This document shows positions 63,623-64,000 of a stretch of DNA of 64,000 nucleotides, piece by piece; position 1 is the stretch's first letter, and each line of letters opens with the position of its first letter. The notes under the pieces were generated by a model that did no database searches, had not been told where the DNA came from, and saw only the letters and a list, made by a program, of their open reading frames with translations. The position numbers and the translations under genes are program-made. The stretch is taken from positions 186,001-250,000 of the forward strand of contig NZ_JACEHE010000008.1 in assembly GCF_013778455.1 (NCBI RefSeq), read 5' to 3'. The stretch comes from Streptomyces himalayensis subsp. himalayensis (GTDB taxonomy: Bacteria; Actinomycetota; Actinomycetes; Streptomycetales; Streptomycetaceae).

Positions 63623-64000
63623 GCCCTGAGCAGGTTCAGGATCAGCTCCAGCGAGTTGACGACGTGCTCGGCGCCGGACGCGCGTAGGAGCTTCTCCTTG
63701 CGGGCGTTGCGCGCATAGCCCAGGAAAGGCACCCCGGCCTGCTCGGCGGCCTGGAAGTCGGACGGGGTGTCGCCGATCATCAGGGAGGCCTCGGCCTCGG
63801 CGCCCATGGCGCTCAGGGCGCGGTTGAGGCAGTGCGGGTGGGGCTTGAGGAGGTGCAGGTCCTGGGTGCGGCCGTAGATGTGAGGGGTGAAGCATGCTTC
63901 GAGTCCACGAGTCGCGAGATAACTCCGCACCGCACGCGGTGAGTTGTTGGTCGTGATGGCGAGCCGCGAGCCTACCGCCAGCCAGGTGCGTATGAGCGGG
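63613..64000 (-). CDS. HAD-superfamily phosphatase (5' end outside window)
   Basis: The visible C-terminal ~128 residues hold HAD motif II (LAITTNNS), motif III lysine (LKPHPHCLNRAL) and motif IV (SLMIGDTPSDFQAAEQAGVPFLGYARN). The motif I Asp lies beyond the right edge. It is related to phosphoglycolate/beta-phosphoglucomutase-type phosphatases. On the same strand as the GntR and kinase genes, so it may belong to that locus. Confidence 0.88.
   Translation of the reverse strand, partial: PLIRTWLAVGSRLAITTNNSPRAVRSYLATRGLEACFTPHIYGRTQDLHLLKPHPHCLNRALSAMGAEAEASLMIGDTPSDFQAAEQAGVPFLGYARNARKEKLLRASGAEHVVNSLELILNLLRAQA

Overview
The window is high-GC actinobacterial chromosome, almost certainly Streptomyces. 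Evidence: strong GC bias, GTG starts, GTGA/ATGA start-stop overlaps, DasR operators at GlcNAc genes, a PHO box between phoR and phoU, mycothiol synthesis (mshA), carD, msiK, a GAF-PAS-GGDEF cyclase and rare TTA codons. The order of recognisable genes (nagK-nagA, cdgB, a SoxR-type quinone reductase, msiK, rlmB-cysS-ispF-ispD-carD, phoP-phoR/phoU, gpmA, mshA) matches, from memory and unchecked, the S. coelicolor segment running from about SCO4286 down to SCO4190, with several blocks missing. It is therefore core chromosome with local accessory changes rather than one large island.

Layout. 1-4.5 kb: amino-sugar uptake and catabolism (sugar-binding lipoprotein, ROK kinase, GlcNAc-6-P deacetylase, PfkB kinase) with three DasR-like sites. 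4.5-9.7 kb: carbohydrate-binding membrane protein, c-di-GMP cyclase cdgB, flavin reductase, ribosome-rescue hydrolase ArfB, TerD protein. 9.8-18.3 kb: M1 metallopeptidase lipoprotein, pentapeptide-repeat protein, FAD oxidoreductase, a quinone oxidoreductase behind a SoxR-type box, MFS exporter, GNAT, aminoglycoside-type kinase. 18.4-21.4 kb: a FAD-dependent amine/amino-acid oxidase gene split by a 1,615-bp IS110-family element; removing exactly 18538-20152 restores one 463-codon frame. 21.4-24.5 kb: tRNA-Thr, msiK, a secreted protein, a sugar-nucleotidyltransferase. 24.5-31.7 kb: MacAB-type ABC system with adaptor and lipoprotein, an I36 protease-inhibitor-like protein, a DoxX protein. 31.8-37.2 kb: rlmB, cysS, PPOX protein, ispF, ispD, carD. 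37.8-44.2 kb: lipoprotein, phoP-phoR divergent from phoU, a Cys-rich mini-protein, gpmA, MFS. 44.3-50.2 kb: DUF2000/AraC pair, YbjN-mshA, methyltransferase, NlpC/P60 hydrolase. 50.5-64 kb: PP2C phosphatase, DUF2516, HbhA-like/XRE pair, AraC-VOC-UvrA-like group, MarR/MFS pair, a tandem double APH kinase with a GntR regulator, a mini membrane protein and a HAD phosphatase cut by the window end.

Two patterns stand out. First, the IS110 element's 5' non-coding end folds into a stem with an internal loop. The two loop strands carry exact 8-nt matches to the left and right halves of the reconstructed insertion target, and a 7-nt match to the element's right end plus core lies just downstream. This is what a bridge (seek) RNA with readable target and donor guides would look like. 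Second, an unusual number of genes have short tandem duplications that span or abut their stop codon (pfkB-type kinase, flavin reductase, YbjN, methyltransferase, MarR, with a related tail duplication at the PPOX gene). This suggests a recurrent local process that duplicates gene 3' ends.

No CRISPR array, prophage or biosynthetic gene cluster was seen. All family names rest on motifs read by eye; no database search was run.
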